Shown here: piece after piece, positions 10,227-21,323 of the stretch
Numbering within the stretch: position 1 is the stretch's first letter
Layout: each line of letters opens with the position of its first letter
Assembly: GCA_951640165.1 (NCBI GenBank)
Contig: OX621246.1
Location: 1,699,001 to 1,763,000 of the forward strand
Direction: 5' to 3'
Length of the DNA: 64,000 bases
Source: Pseudoips prasinana
Lineage: Eukaryota; Arthropoda; Insecta; Lepidoptera; Nolidae
Notes under the pieces: generated by a model
What the model was told of the DNA's origin: nothing
The model's input: only the letters and a program-made list of their open reading frames with translations
The model's database searches: none
Translations under genes and position numbers: made by a program

Positions 10227-10590
10227 TTAATGGGGCAATGTATAAGATTCTATAACAAACTTCCCATTGATATCAGAAATATGTCTACGAATAAGTTTAA
10301 AAGGACAATAAAAACCAAATTGTGTAGCAGGGCTTACTAAAAAACTTCTGATTATTTAAGTGACAAAACGGCTTGGGGGTGAGTCGCTCTAGATTAACAC
10401 ATTTAAGTACAATTTAATTTTATATTAAGAAATAAATATTAAAAAGAAAGGATTCCTACTGAGTTTTCTGGCAGTGTTTCTCAGTAGCTGCCACGTCATG
10501 CACTGCCCGGAAGGGTAAGAAATTTACGATTCCAGACAAATGTGATATTTGTGTGGAATATTGGAATAAATGACTTTTCAACTTTGAAAC
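10227..10590 (+). mobile_element. LINE-J2 3' end
   Basis: Frame-broken C-terminus (ATGTATAAGATTCTATAACA, then AATTGTGTAGCAGGGC) and the 3' UTR motif TTTTCTGGCAGTGTTTCTC, ending near CTTTTCAACTTTGAAAC. It directly follows the J1 end. Confidence 0.65.
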
Positions 10591-10700
10591 AGACATGTTC
10601 ATGCACACAAATATCTGTCCTAGATGGGGAAGGCAAGCATCTACCCACCACGGTTTATTGCTAGGCAGTTGGAGCCCACGATCCCCTCTGTATCCGGTTA
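10583..10700 (-). repeat. SINE-B head and body fragment
   Basis: AACAGACATGTTCATGCACA and AATATCTGTCCTAGATGGGG, then the head sequence in reverse. Its 3' half is missing where it meets the LINE-J2 tail. Confidence 0.5.
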
Positions 10701-11097
10701 TATCATTTATTTCCGTCATTGTCAAGTAAACTCCGTCACAGTCAAGTCATACATAGTCCTTGTCCAACCCCAGTAAAGCAGTGGAGACTTTACTAGAGGC
10801 TTTTATGGAGTTTTGGTTACAACACGGAAAATCACAATTCACGGCAATATCGCACTTTCCTCCACTTGTATACGTTGTCGAAGATGTAATGTCTAAAAGT
10901 CCACCATATTTACACATAAAAACTCGAATTTACACCAGTTTTATTAAATAAAACATAGCCTCGATGCGTCGTTTTCCGTGTTGGCGCCAAAACCTTTGGT
11001 TTTGCGTATTGGTCGGTGTTGCTAGTCTAAACGAATTGGCGATATGTTGCCCATAGAAGCAAACAGCTAAGCATTAATAAATTAAACCTAATTTTTC
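10701..11097. other. No gene recognised
   Basis: Single-copy-looking. The 63-codon frame at 10760 has no visible domain. Confidence 0.3.
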
Positions 11098-11567
11098 TCT
11101 TCTTTTTTTATTCACGTAGACTTTAAAAAGGCGTTAATAAAGTAAATAGTCGGAACATGTTTGCAGTATATAACTAATTAATCAATTTATATTTATTTCT
11201 AGGTACCTACATATAGATATTTAGGTACACGGATTGTATGAAAAAAATTACTATAAGATTTATTTTGCTTACTATACTGCATCTAATACTTCGTAATACT
11301 TATCGCAACTTCCTTAATTTTATTTTCTTTTGTTATTTTGTTTTTTTTCTACCAATTGTATTAACCTTCCGTCACGCTCCACCCAACATTAATTATTTAA
11401 CACGTGGACAATAGTGTGGGTTATACGTTAAACAAATGTAATTATGAAAAACTGTAACTAATTGTAACGTTTAACTGTTTTTTGTCCCAAATAAAATAAA
11501 TAAATAAATTTTATATTAGTAATGATATTTAGCTAGCTTATATTAAGTTATTGTCAAGGAAATCGAA
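11098..11567 (-). mobile_element. LINE-J1 3' end split by another LINE tail
   Basis: Reverse J1 sequence runs 11098-11270 (TTATTCACGTAGACTTTAAA ... GGTACACGGATTGTATG) and resumes near 11510-11567 (ATATTTAGCTAGCTTATATT, TTATTGTCAAGG). The interrupting about 240 bp ends CCCAAATAAAATAAATAAAT, a poly(A)-signal and tail on the plus strand. So it is a second 5'-truncated LINE insertion. Confidence 0.6.
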
Positions 11568-13017
11568 TAGAATCGATCGAGGAATAGTACAAACCATTAA
11601 ACAGATTAACGCAATTCATTTCTTGTCCTATTTTAATCAAGTAGCGTATCGTGGTGGCGCGGACCGCTCACCTTCCTATTGTGTGGCGCGTATGTATGTA
11701 TGTGTACAGAATGGGCGTTTTGTTTGCCTTCCAGTGTAGGCACGGTGTTTTACGGAAAGCTACTAAGCGGCAGAGGCGAAATGTTCATGTATCACGAGTC
11801 CGCTCGGCTTCATATTGTTTAATTTTTGGGGATAAACCTACTATTATATAAAGAGGAAATCATGAATAAATAACTCATATTCCTTACGAAAATAAATGTA
11901 CCTACCATTAAATGCGGCTACTTGAAACTAACCAAAAATGAAACTAACGATTTTACTTTTTTTAATATAACAGGACAGTTTAAAATCATGATCATATCGA
12001 TTTTACTATTGTCATTTCTCTTCGTTGTTATTAAAGTATGCATGAAGACCGAGCCAGTATCGTGAATAACTCTCAAAAAGACAAAATTATAAATATTAAA
12101 AAATAAAAAATTCAAAAAAGACAAAATTAAAAATATTAAAAATTAATGAAATGAAACTTATGTTAAAAGTATATCGAATACCTACAGATAGTATAAATGT
12201 TCACCATCGAATAAACTGGAATAGTCAATAAATTGAAATTCTTAGTAACTCATTTACTTGATTATTCCAGGTAATTCGACCTTGACAACGCAACGTCTTG
12301 TTTATTCGACAGAGGACATTTTTACTGTCGCTAGTTCTGTTTGATACAATTGCAACTCGTTTAAATAATTTGTATTTTATTATTATTAGTATATTTTATA
12401 CATATTATATCAAGACCATGCCCGTCAATTGCGGAGATCTTTGGCTTTTGTCCAGCGGTGGGCGTCTTTCGGCAGATATGATGATGATGATAATTATACA
12501 TAGATTATTTCAATAATAATTAATTTTATTATTATAGAAACACACACTGTATCACCTACCTTAACAAACACCTTTTAAATCTTGTACGCACTACTGATTA
12601 TGACCGATGCGTGTAGGTATTGGACTATTTTTTGTTTGAATGCATTTTCACTAATTACCCTGTTTTTATATTTTGTATTAGTCTAAGTTATAAAATTGTA
12701 TACGCTGTGCCAATATAAAAAATCATGTAAGTACTTTAAAGTTATATTTTATTTTCTCTGCAAGTGATTTTTGTAATCTTTTGAGAAAATATATGTCTTA
12801 AACCTAAAAAAAGAACCAAAAGTACACATATTCGATATAACTATATAAGTGAAAATTAATAACTACATTAAACCTACATATTATGATATTCCTCCTCATC
12901 GTTGTCGGCAAACGCGCCCAGCAGCATGGCATCATTGGATGGCAATACTGATTCTTTGAACAAAATATTAAATTTCAACTTAATTTTTCATTCATACCTT
13001 AACGTATTTTTTTAATA
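11568..13017. other. AT-rich stretch without a gene
   Basis: Contains an RTE-like tail at about 12441-12492 (GTCCAGCGGTGGGCGTCTTT with ATGATGATGATG). AAATATTAAAAA is repeated near 12090-12145. No coding frame is supported. Confidence 0.35.
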
Positions 13018-13160
13018 TTATAAATTATTTCCTACAATCCGTATACCTAAATATCTATATGTACCTAGAAATAATTATAAATTAATTATATTAACTACTG
13101 ACTTGACTATTTACGAGCGCTTTTTTAAAGTCTACGTGAATAAAAATCTTTTTTAGTCAG
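13018..13160 (+). mobile_element. LINE-J1 3' terminus, short
   Basis: AATTATTTCCTACAATCCGT to GTCTACGTGAATAAAAATC. Severely 5'-truncated. Confidence 0.6.
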
Positions 13161-13934
13161 CTGAAAAACATTTACGTTATTGCAAATCTTTAAATTCATA
13201 TAATGATAGTTATGAAGAGGTTACTAAAACATCTTCTATTTTATGCTTCACATGTACTGAGTTTCGAGTTACACAAACAAACTTACCAATTTCTTAAGAT
13301 ACAAGATACATAAATTCTATTTCTTATTTAATCTATTTCGTAATCTTAGTAGTCCAGATTAAATACTTAGCGAAACTATTTAGGATTAACGAATAGTAAA
13401 GTTCCAGTAAGTCTAAGCTTATTGCTAAATCCTAATTAATTTGATTCAGGGCTAAAACGCTGGTATTTTATTTAAGCTTATAGGCAGTGGTTACCCGAAT
13501 GTTAGAGTTGTTTAAGTTGCCCATTAGCCCTGTGGCATGACTAAAAACTTTTGTCCCATAGCAGCCGAGACCGCCAGCTTAATATGACCTTCGAAGCACG
13601 AAGACGCAAAGAAATTAAACCACCTTATCCGACCGACCTATAGACTAGCTAGAGCTAGAGAGACATTTTTCCATAGAACCTTATTTACATTTTCCTCCCT
13701 TGATTCTTGTTTCGTCCCTTTCAAAAGCCTATTTCAATCCGCGGAAAATAAAGGAAGTCTATCAAACAAATCTGGCGTAAAAGAGCAAGCGTAGTCCATC
13801 ATTATGTCGTCTAAATACTGAAGTTAAACCGGTTCAGGTTTGGAGGAGGAAATATCAGAATATGAAGTATCGAAAAAACATGGTCGCCCGCAAATTGATG
13901 AACTATCAAGCAATTAATGTTCTACGGCATATAA
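13161..13934. other. Repeat-F fragment in otherwise unassigned sequence
   Basis: 13490-13640 resembles the F repeat of 57062 (GGCAGTGGTTACCC, GACCTTCGAAGCACGAAGACG). The rest has no recognisable gene or repeat. Confidence 0.4.
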
Positions 13935-14100
13935 ATAAATAAAATAAAATAAAAACCTTTTATTTCAGACATATTAGTCCATATGGAGATCACAATTGAA
14001 TAATAATAATTAATAAATAACGATAATAATAGTGATAATTGACAAGCTAGTGTTAGTACATTATTTAGACTTATAAACTATGTTAGTATTGACATGAAGA
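13935..14100 (-). mobile_element. LINE 3' UTR fragment
   Basis: Starts with AATAAAATAAAATAAAAACC and TTTTATTTCAGACATATTAG, followed by TAT-rich DNA and GACTTATAAACTATGTTAG, which also occurs near 1685-1705. Assigned by resemblance to reversed LINE tails. Confidence 0.35.
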
Positions 14101-14138
14101 TCAGCAAATCTTTTTAAAACATCTGTATCCATCCGCTC

Positions 14139-14383
14139 AGGGGCTCTACCGGCTAAGTCGCCGAACATCGTTTTCTTAAATGGCGTTCAAATAAATAAAG
14201 GTTAAAAATGACTTAATCAATCGTTAAATCGGCTTCAACGTTTACAATAGATTCCGGACCATTTATGACGTCACATGTGCTCATGGAAGCCGATTTAACG
14301 ATTGATTAAGTCATTTTTAACCTTTATTTATTTGAACGCCATTTAAGAATTTTATGTTCGGCGACTTAGCCGGTAGAGCCCCT
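14139..14383. repeat. Long inverted repeat, 96-97 bp arms
   Basis: Arms 14139-14234 and 14287-14383 are inverse copies, apart from one cluster of mismatches (AAACGATG against TTTATG). The spacer is 52 bp. The right arm is coding sequence of the minus-strand reverse-transcriptase fragment, so the left arm is an inverted copy of LINE sequence. Confidence 0.8.
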
Positions 14384-14835
14384 ACAATCATCTTGAGAAC
14401 TCCATTGCAGCTCCCTATCATCCTACGCACTAAAGAAGCTGACTTTTTGCGTATGATGGCATAAAAATCATCTATGCCAGCATCTGCAAACATGCCTGAA
14501 GCGCTACAGCAGTGAGGAAGACTCAACACAGCCCTGATGGCATTGTTATACTAGACTCTAAGTGCGTTAAATGACCTAGATGTAAAGTTTGTCCATAGAG
14601 CACACGTATAAAAACTTTGGCAGAACGCTCTGAAGAGTGTTCATTTTACCTGAGCATTACAGCGTGTGAATCTATGGGCCAACATATTGCCTCGCACTGC
14701 CAATACCCTCCGTTCCCTCTCAATATCCAGCTCATCTTTTAAGTCCTTTGAGATTATATGCCCCAGGTATTTAAACTTTGCAACACGGTTTATAGGTACT
14801 CCGTGTAGCGTCAATGGTGGAATATGTTCAAATTC
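14330..14835 (-). pseudogene. Reverse-transcriptase C-terminal fragment (RTE/endonuclease-RT type LINE)
   Basis: Translating the reverse strand in more than one frame gives KFKYLGHIISKDLKDELDIE (thumb region) near 14790-14720. Downstream come FRAFCQSFYTCALW and NNAIRAVLSLPHCCSASGMF, the latter in the open 70-codon segment 14317-14529. FKYLGHIIS is a common motif just after the palm of RTE-like and related reverse transcriptases. A frame change or stop lies between the two parts. The catalytic palm is absent. It ends in the inverted repeat at 14287-14383. Confidence 0.6.
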
Positions 14836-15165
14836 AAAATTAATTTTACCCCGTGAAAATTACATTTATGTGGAATCGTATTTTTATTGCCCTACCGTGC
14901 ACTGCCGTACACGAGAAAAACTACCAGAAAACTCAGTAGTGTTTTTTTACAAAAGCTTTTTCTTAACATTAATGTTAAGTGTACATATTATGTGTCTTGA
15001 CTTAGACACTTTTGTCGCTTAAATAATCATAAATTTTGTAATACACCCTGCTACACAATTGAGCTTTAATAATTCTTCTAAACTTATTCGTAGATAATTC
15101 TCTAATATAATTGGGATGCTTGTTATAGAATCTTATACATTGTCCCATAAAAGAGTTACTTATTT
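14826..15165 (-). mobile_element. LINE-J2 3' end
   Basis: The reverse strand carries the tail (TTTTGAATTTG), the 3' UTR motif ACTGAGTTTTCTGGTAG, and a C-terminal frame with NKFRRIIKAQLCSRVYYK and DYLSDKSV before a stop. It abuts the RTE fragment. Confidence 0.6.
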
Positions 15166-15265
15166 TGTGACAACGGGTAGTATGTCAAAATAAGTGTTCA
15201 AAAACTCGACTAACAGATGTTGACACAAGAAAGAAAGGCTTATTTTAATTATTTTTATAATATAA

Positions 15266-15447
15266 CTAGCTGTGCCCCGCGGTTTTACCCGCGTTAAACT
15301 TTATAAATTGTAGCCTCTGTGTTAATCCAGGGTGTCAGCTAACTCCGTACCAAATTTTATTAAAATCGCTCCAGCCGTTTAGACTTGAAGAAGTAATAAA
15401 CATACACAGTCACACACTCACAAACTTTCGCCTTTATAATATTATTG
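15266..15447 (-). mobile_element. Short non-autonomous Helitron, subfamily 2
   Basis: CTAGCTGTGCCCC plus hairpin CGCGGTTTTACCCGCG at the left are the inverted 3' end. The body AATCGCTCCAGCCGTTTAGA differs from the long subfamily. Right end is CCTTTATAATATTATTG. A close relative lies at 52289. Confidence 0.75.
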
Positions 15448-15514
15448 TGATGTTATTAACACCACAATACAAATATTAGACTTACAATATACAACATTAA
15501 AAATTTTAGACTTA

Positions 15515-15745
15515 AACTAGATAATTAAACATAATCTCTTGACAATAACTTGATACGAGCGAGCTAAATATCAATGCTATAATAAAATAAATTTTATAAA
15601 TGTTTTCATACAATGTGTACCTAAATATCTATGTTACTAGAAATAATAATGTATTCAACTATATTACGACAGACATGTTCTGACTATTTACAAGAGCTTT
15701 TTTAAAGTCTACGTGAATAAAAACCTTTTTTTATTTTATTTAATT
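15515..15745 (+). mobile_element. LINE-J1 3' end
   Basis: CTCTTGACAATAACTTGATA to AAAGTCTACGTGAATAAAAA. About 200 bp of 3' UTR only. Confidence 0.65.
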
Positions 15746-16384
15746 AACCATATTTATAAGAACATACTATCACTATACCACCGAGGCACTCACTATGACT
15801 TAGTTCTTTAATAACAATAAGCAGTAATAACTTCTAACTTATCTGTAATCAAATGGGTCCACTAAATATGAATGAATTATACTATCTATTTCGCCACAAC
15901 CGTATCATAATTTAATAAATAGAATCTCGCCGGTCCACTTGTATCTGTAATCGCTAGGCATAATTATTTTAATATTAAATTGATTGCTGTTATAAACGTA
16001 GTATATAGCGGTCATTATATATGGCTATTTAAATAAAAATAACGCATAGATAAGCGTAATGAGTTTGTTGGTGCATGGCCCAATGATATCGTAAAGTAAT
16101 TTGATTTGATTGACATGTCTAATGTTTTTATTGAACCCTGTATTCCTTTTTTATCTTCGTGTGGGTAGTTTAAGTTATCAGTGGATGTATGCAAATACAA
16201 TGTATGTAATGTCGAACGAATTTATTTTTGTCCTACTGATAACTTGCTTGTTCAGTTTTAGGTCAAAATACTTACTTATATTTTGTGACAAAAGACACGC
16301 GTCAGATAAAATACTGACGTCGCCACGAGGTAAAACAACAAGACAAAATGGCTACCTTTAGGAAAGCTATTAGAAGTATGAAGT
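15746..16384. other. No gene recognised
   Basis: AT-rich. Frames of 60-83 codons here show no domain. Confidence 0.3.
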
Positions 16385-16660
16385 ATGTACAACGAATGAT
16401 ATGAATAAGTTTAAAACCACTATAAAAGCTAAATTGTTAAGCAGGGCTTACTATTGTATGTGATTGAGTTGCTCTAAAATTACACATTTAAATACAATGT
16501 AATTTTATCTTAATAAATATTTTTAAAAGGATGCTTACTGAGTTTTCTGGCAGTGTTTCTCAGTCGATGCCACGTCATGCACTTCACGGAGGGTAAAAAT
16601 AAATTGACGACATCACATAAATGGAAAAGCTTAACAGAATAAATGAATTTTGAATATAAT
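16385..16660 (+). mobile_element. LINE-J2 3' end
   Basis: ATGAATAAGTTTAAAACCAC, AAGCAGGGCTTACTATTG and the 3' UTR motif GAGTTTTCTGGCAGTGTTTC, ending TGAATTTTGAATAT. Confidence 0.6.
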
Positions 16661-17047
16661 TGAATGTGACGTAGTTACGGATTACAGTAGAAACCAATCT
16701 TAAGTTAGAGATATCTCAGTACTATAGTGGTACGCTATATAATACTTATACACCTAGAAACTCTTCTCTATTGATACAAAACATATTATAGTATCAATAC
16801 GTAACATAATATTTATTTATAAAAACAATCTGATGTTAACATACCGCAGGTTGATATTAGGTAAAATTCCAAATCTTAAAATAATAAGAATTAAGATTTC
16901 AAAAAAACTAATAGGGGATTTAACAAATCGGAGTACAAATAGTAAAGTAATCGCATAACACACAAATACCAACCAACAGTCTAATTGACAACACTCTTTC
17001 ATCTGAAGTCGGTTTAAAATGTTTCTAATATTCATGTAGCTCATGTA
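16661..17047. other. No gene recognised
   Basis: A 123-codon minus frame (16817-17188) runs through this region and into MITE-1. Part of it is therefore MITE sequence and I do not regard it as a gene. Confidence 0.3.
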
Positions 17048-17183
17048 CAGACGCCAGCACATCAAGCTATCCCAATCTGTCAAATTTCCCCAATTGAAGG
17101 TGAACCTTGTGCTTATGTGATGAAGTTGAAAGTCTATAAAAAAATTTGACCGATAGTAGAGTAGCTTAATGTGCTGGTGTATG
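17048..17183 (-). mobile_element. MITE-1, reverse orientation
   Basis: 136 bp between TA dinucleotides. The left end is CAGACGCCAGCACATC. The right end is slightly diverged (GTGCTGGTGTATG). The inner CCCCAATTGAAGGTGAACC is inverted relative to the 6995 copy. Confidence 0.8.
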
Positions 17184-17261
17184 TACAACTATAATTCGTA
17201 GTGCATTATATAGCACAATACAATCGTAGCGTAGCTTGTAACCCAGAATATAAAAAAGCAT

Positions 17262-17805
17262 GTTACGGGCCGGTTGGAGTGGTGGCAGGTCGCGGGCTCG
17301 ATTCCCACCCAGGACAGATATTTGTGTGCATGAACATGTCTGTTTGTCCTGGGTCTAGATGTAATTCTTTATATAAGTTTGTATTTACAAAAGAAAATAG
17401 TATATGAATAGTAAATGTAATATATCAGTTATCTGGTATTAGTCGCTTAAATTAAGCTACTGGTTGAGAGCCTTCTACGCTAGCCAACTGCTCGTTGTCT
17501 TCAATTCTTTCATTTTATTTTAATATAGTAGTACTAAATTTAAACTTGTTATTTATTGAATGATTTAAAAAATATGTGATATGACAGACCGCACGGACGG
17601 ACTAATATATATTTTTTTGTTACTTTTATACTGTTTCTACTATGTTTATGTACCTACTGCATTGTGAGCTTGACAAGTACCTACAAGTGTATGTAAATAC
17701 CCAAGTGCTGAATAAATTTCATTATTTCATTTCTGGTTACCATAGTACAAGCTCTGCTTGGACCAGATGGCCGTGTGTGAATAATGTCCCAGGATATTAC
17801 CATTA
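17262..17805 (+). repeat. SINE-B copy split by a LINE tail
   Basis: The head with B box GGGCTCGATTCCC and the body run to TATCAGTTATCTGGTAT near 17440. The 3' domain resumes at about 17733 (TGGTTACCATAGTACAAGC ... AATGTCCCAGGATATTA). The 285-bp insert ends AATAAATTTCATTATTTCAT, the same ATTTC-type tail as the LINE at 17890. The duplicated TCTGGT at the edges may be part of the target duplication. Confidence 0.65.
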
Positions 17806-17889
17806 TATTATTTTATCTGTTGCCTGTACCTACATAGTGTAGGTAAGTATGTACAGTCAACGAAGGTCATATAATATATTTCAGGTCAG

Positions 17890-18860
17890 TAGCTTTACAG
17901 AAAATATTCAAATAGAGAGATCGAGGACATTAACGCTTTTTTAACTAATGCACAGAACTGGCTCTCTAGTAACAACCTAAAATTAAACTTAGATAAGACA
18001 TACATTATGAAATTCAGACAAAGAAATCAACCAATTTCAGATTTTAATGTAGATTTAGAGAACATCGCTATTAAAGAATTAGAATCCATAAAATTTCTCG
18101 GCTTGCACATAGACCGGAGATTAGACTGGAAAAACCATATAGATTTTATTTGTAAGCGACTAAACCAGCAATCATACGCACTTTATAAACTCGGCAAGAT
18201 ATCTGATAGGACTGCTGTTATGACTGCTTACCACGGCCACGTTGCCTCCATCTTGAGGTATGGCTTGATGTTCTGGGGTAACTCCACTAACAAAGATTTG
18301 GCTTTTAAAGCTCAAAAAAGATGTATACGATCTATGGTGAATATTAAATCAACAGAATCTTGCAGGCCTCATTTCAAAGAGTTAACTATACTACCGCTAC
18401 CATCTATGTATATTTATGAATTTGCCATTTTTGCCAAGTCTAATTGTATTTTATTCAAGTTCAGTAACCGAGCTAGACATAAAGATAAGATGAGACGAGT
18501 ACAACATAAGACAACTTTATTCCATAAGAGTATATTTTATGTTATCCCTGACATTTATAATAAATTACCCAACAGTATTTTAGGTTTAAGTGACATTTAT
18601 AATTTTAAAAAAGCTTTGTATAATTTTCTTATTGACAAATGTTACTATAGCTTGCAGGAATATCTAAATGATTCTAATTAGTAGAGAAGTGATTTGTGTA
18701 TTATTTTTTATTATAAATTTGTGTATTATTGGTATCTAACCTATTGTATGCCAATTTGGCGGGTCATAGCGGCACAACTCATTCTGTAACATCTATAACA
18801 CCTATGTACCACAATAAAATTATTTCATTTCATTTCATTCCATTTCATTTCATCAAAATA
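17890..18860 (+). mobile_element. 5'-truncated LINE with C-terminal reverse-transcriptase region
   Basis: It holds the coding fragment described at 17893-18681, about 140 bp of 3' UTR, AATAAA near 18815 and a pentanucleotide tail of ATTTC units to about 18855. 5' truncation and a microsatellite-like tail are typical of the CR1/jockey groups. Confidence 0.7.
17893..18681 (+). pseudogene. Reverse-transcriptase polyprotein fragment (jockey/CR1-type LINE)
   Basis: The frame is open from just after a stop near 17891 to the stop at 18681, about 262 codons. The first ATG at 18007 is internal, not a true start. Upstream of it the frame reads NAFLTNAQNWLSSNNLKLNL followed by DKT, the segment after the YADD palm. 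Then come KFLGLHIDRRLDWKNHI (thumb) and LRYGLMFWGN, and QKRCIRSM, the usual post-RT landmarks. The C-terminal half, with NKLPNSI and KALYNFLIDK, matches the layout of LINE-J2 ends. Endonuclease and the catalytic aspartates are missing, so it is not functional although this stretch is unbroken, which suggests a fairly recent insertion. Confidence 0.75.
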
Positions 18861-19489
18861 AACCTCGGGTTTACTTTTTCGCCACAAAATGGTCCGATTT
18901 AGTCTAGACTAAGAAGGGGATTTAACCATCGTGATGACACGGCCGAAGGTCTAAAACCTTTTCGTCTATAATCCATAGACGCTTTGTGGGCTCCTTTGAA
19001 ATGGACGACTTTATATTCATTCTCCTTTCTTGTTAAAACCATATCTAGGTACCAAGTATTTGAAATAGATAGATTTCCAATACATACCTAACTCAAATGT
19101 CTACTACTTACTTGCTCTGTAACAATATACCTACCCACATTGGAAATGATACTATTGTAACTCTGACTTTACTTTAAACTAAATTTTTAAGAAATTATGT
19201 GTCCAGTAATGTTTTAAAATTTCAGTCCGATTTTTTTTTTCTTATTCTACGTATTTATAAACTTGTATAACTTACTATCTAAATGCTGTGGATATCTGTA
19301 ATTGTTACAACACAAGGAATGTATATTTAAATAACTTACTGTCATAAATATCTCTGTGTATGTAATGTTGATATTCCTTAATAAATAAAATAAAATAAAA
19401 ATAAAATAAGCAGAATTTGTAGTACACATTATTAGTAGTTAATATACATTATTTTAAAAACATTTTTTAAATTAAAAAAACAATAAAAA
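18861..19489. other. No gene recognised
   Basis: AT-rich sequence with AATAAAATAAAATAAA near 19382-19410, possibly a LINE tail. No frame with a domain. Confidence 0.3.
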
Positions 19490-19690
19490 TATTTTCATTC
19501 ACGTAGACTTTAAAAAAGCGCTTGTAAATAGTCAGAACATGTATGAAACATAATTATTTCTATTTACATAGATATTTAGGTACACGGATTGTATGAAAAC
19601 ATTTATAAAATTTATTTTATAATAGCAATTATATTTAGCTAGCGTTTATTAAGTTATTGTCACAGAGATTCTGTTTAAGTTTAACCATCG
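19490..19690 (-). mobile_element. LINE-J1 3' end
   Basis: Reverse strand copy: TTCACGTAGACTTTAAAAAA to AAGTTATTGTCACAGAGATT. Confidence 0.65.
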
Positions 19691-19779
19691 AAATTTATAG
19701 CTTTAGCTATATTTTTACTACATATTGTCTGAATGGTTCTGTTTATTAGTATTAGATGCCGTATTATTATATAGGCAGT

Positions 19780-19875
19780 AGCTTGTTCAAACCCAGTTAA
19801 AGGTGTTATTAGTTCAAATCACGGGTTGGGGCAAAAAGTCTTAATAAAATTTTCCTGGAGCCATTTGTTTAATTC
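19780..19875 (+). repeat. SINE-D fragment, weak
   Basis: AGTTCAAATCACGGGTTGGG resembles B box plus flank, followed by AAAAAGTCTTAATAAAATTT. Diverged and short. Confidence 0.3.
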
Positions 19876-19982
19876 ACAGATTGTTTGACTTTTCTGCTTA
19901 AAAGTACTGGTCAAAATAGATTCAATATAAACCGTTTAGTTCACTCTCGACCCCTCGACCCCCATTAAATAATAATAATCAT

Positions 19983-20224
19983 ATAATAATATCTCGGGAC
20001 AATGTTACCCAGATCATCCTAGCCCCAAACTAAGCAAAGCTTGTACTATGGGTACCAGGCGACGATATACATACTTATATAGACTTAAATACATACAAAA
20101 CATCCATGACTCAGAAACAATATTCGTGCTCATCACACAAATGTTTGCACTTACCGGGATTCGAAACCAGGACCACCAGCTTCGTAGGCAGGAGCACTAC
20201 CAACTAGGCTACGGTGACCGTCAT
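19983..20224 (-). repeat. SINE-A copy
   Basis: Reverse strand: the head with TAGCCTAGTTGG and B box near 20155-20165 (GATTCGAAACC, diverged) lies at the right. The 3' domain TGTCCCGAGATATTATTAT lies at the left. Nearly full length. Confidence 0.8.
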
Positions 20225-20584
20225 AATGTGTCCACTGGACCCCTAACTATAGTTTACTCTCGACCCCCAGGGGTCGAGAATGGATTTTATTTTCCAGTAA
20301 AGTTTTAGTTTCCTCTCGACCCCCATTAGTACACTTAGGAAGATAAATCATTCATCAGTCTACCCTATAGTTGCATACTATACCCTCAATATAATTTGTA
20401 TAATACTTAAGTAATTTGCGTTTTAGTAATTATCAACTACCAAATGGACAATTAAAAGAATATGTACCTAATTGGAGAGAGAAGTGCTTTTTTTTAAAGT
20501 GAAAAGTGACTATTTAGAAACTTCGGAGTGCATGAGGGACTGGTCTACTATTTTGGCTCACGAAGGCTCACCGAATACTGATTT
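20225..20584. other. Unassigned, with repeated CTCGACCCCC motifs
   Basis: CTCGACCCCC occurs near 19955, 20259 and 20315. The second forms the palindrome CTCGACCCCCAGGGGTCGAG. No gene is seen. Confidence 0.35.
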
Positions 20585-20712
20585 ATTATCATCATCACCA
20601 TATCAGCCGAAAGACGCCCACTGTTGGACAAAGATCTCCACAATTGCCGGTCTTGCGCTATCCGCATCCAGCGACTCCAGCGACTCTCATCGGTCCATCT
20701 TGTATTCTGATT
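20585..20712 (-). mobile_element. RTE-like LINE 3' fragment
   Basis: ATCATCATCACCATATCAGC tail in reverse, then AAAGACGCCCACTGTTGGAC and CCATCTTGTATTC. Related to 22195. Confidence 0.55.
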
Positions 20713-21323
20713 TCTAATATCTACAATGTCATCTGATTTATAATACAGTTGAATTTTTTATATTTCACTTCAGAACCGTACCAAATATTTCTAGAAAACT
20801 GGTATCCGAAGTTGGGTTGTAAATGGATCTTTTACAAAAGACATAATAATGTTAGTATCAAACCTAGTATCTTCAAAAAGAAACTCCCCTTGAGTAGATA
20901 TCGGGACCTCCAACATGATACAACAGTTCACAAAAACCATTAAATATAAAAATAATATCAGACAGCATTTTTAGGCGCGGTTCTTTCACCCAATATTTCT
21001 ATATCGGCCGTCGCTATAATTGATTTAAGGCGCTCGACACACAATAAATCAGACTTTATCTGGCCTTATCGCGCCCATTCCATTGTTTATGGTAGTGCCT
21101 ATCATCTGTCATACACCATAGACTAAACTTATCGATACCACTATCGCCGATCACCATTTATTAATTAAGTTGTTTTATTACGCTGTTGTGTAAACTGATG
21201 TTTTACCGAAATCTAAATTAATTAGTTATAATTAATTTCCGTCAAAATTATTGTCCAAGTAATTCAGAATTATTATATTTAGATATTAGATTACACATAG
21301 GTGCGATACATACTATATTTATT
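20713..21323. other. No gene recognised
   Basis: Single-copy-looking DNA with clustered GATA/ATCGAT-like words near 21125-21155. The 64-codon frame at 20749 has no visible domain. Confidence 0.3.

Noticed and set aside
16817..17188. 123-codon minus frame with hydrophobic runs
   Set aside because: Its N-terminal part is MITE-1 sequence, and nothing supports an exon.
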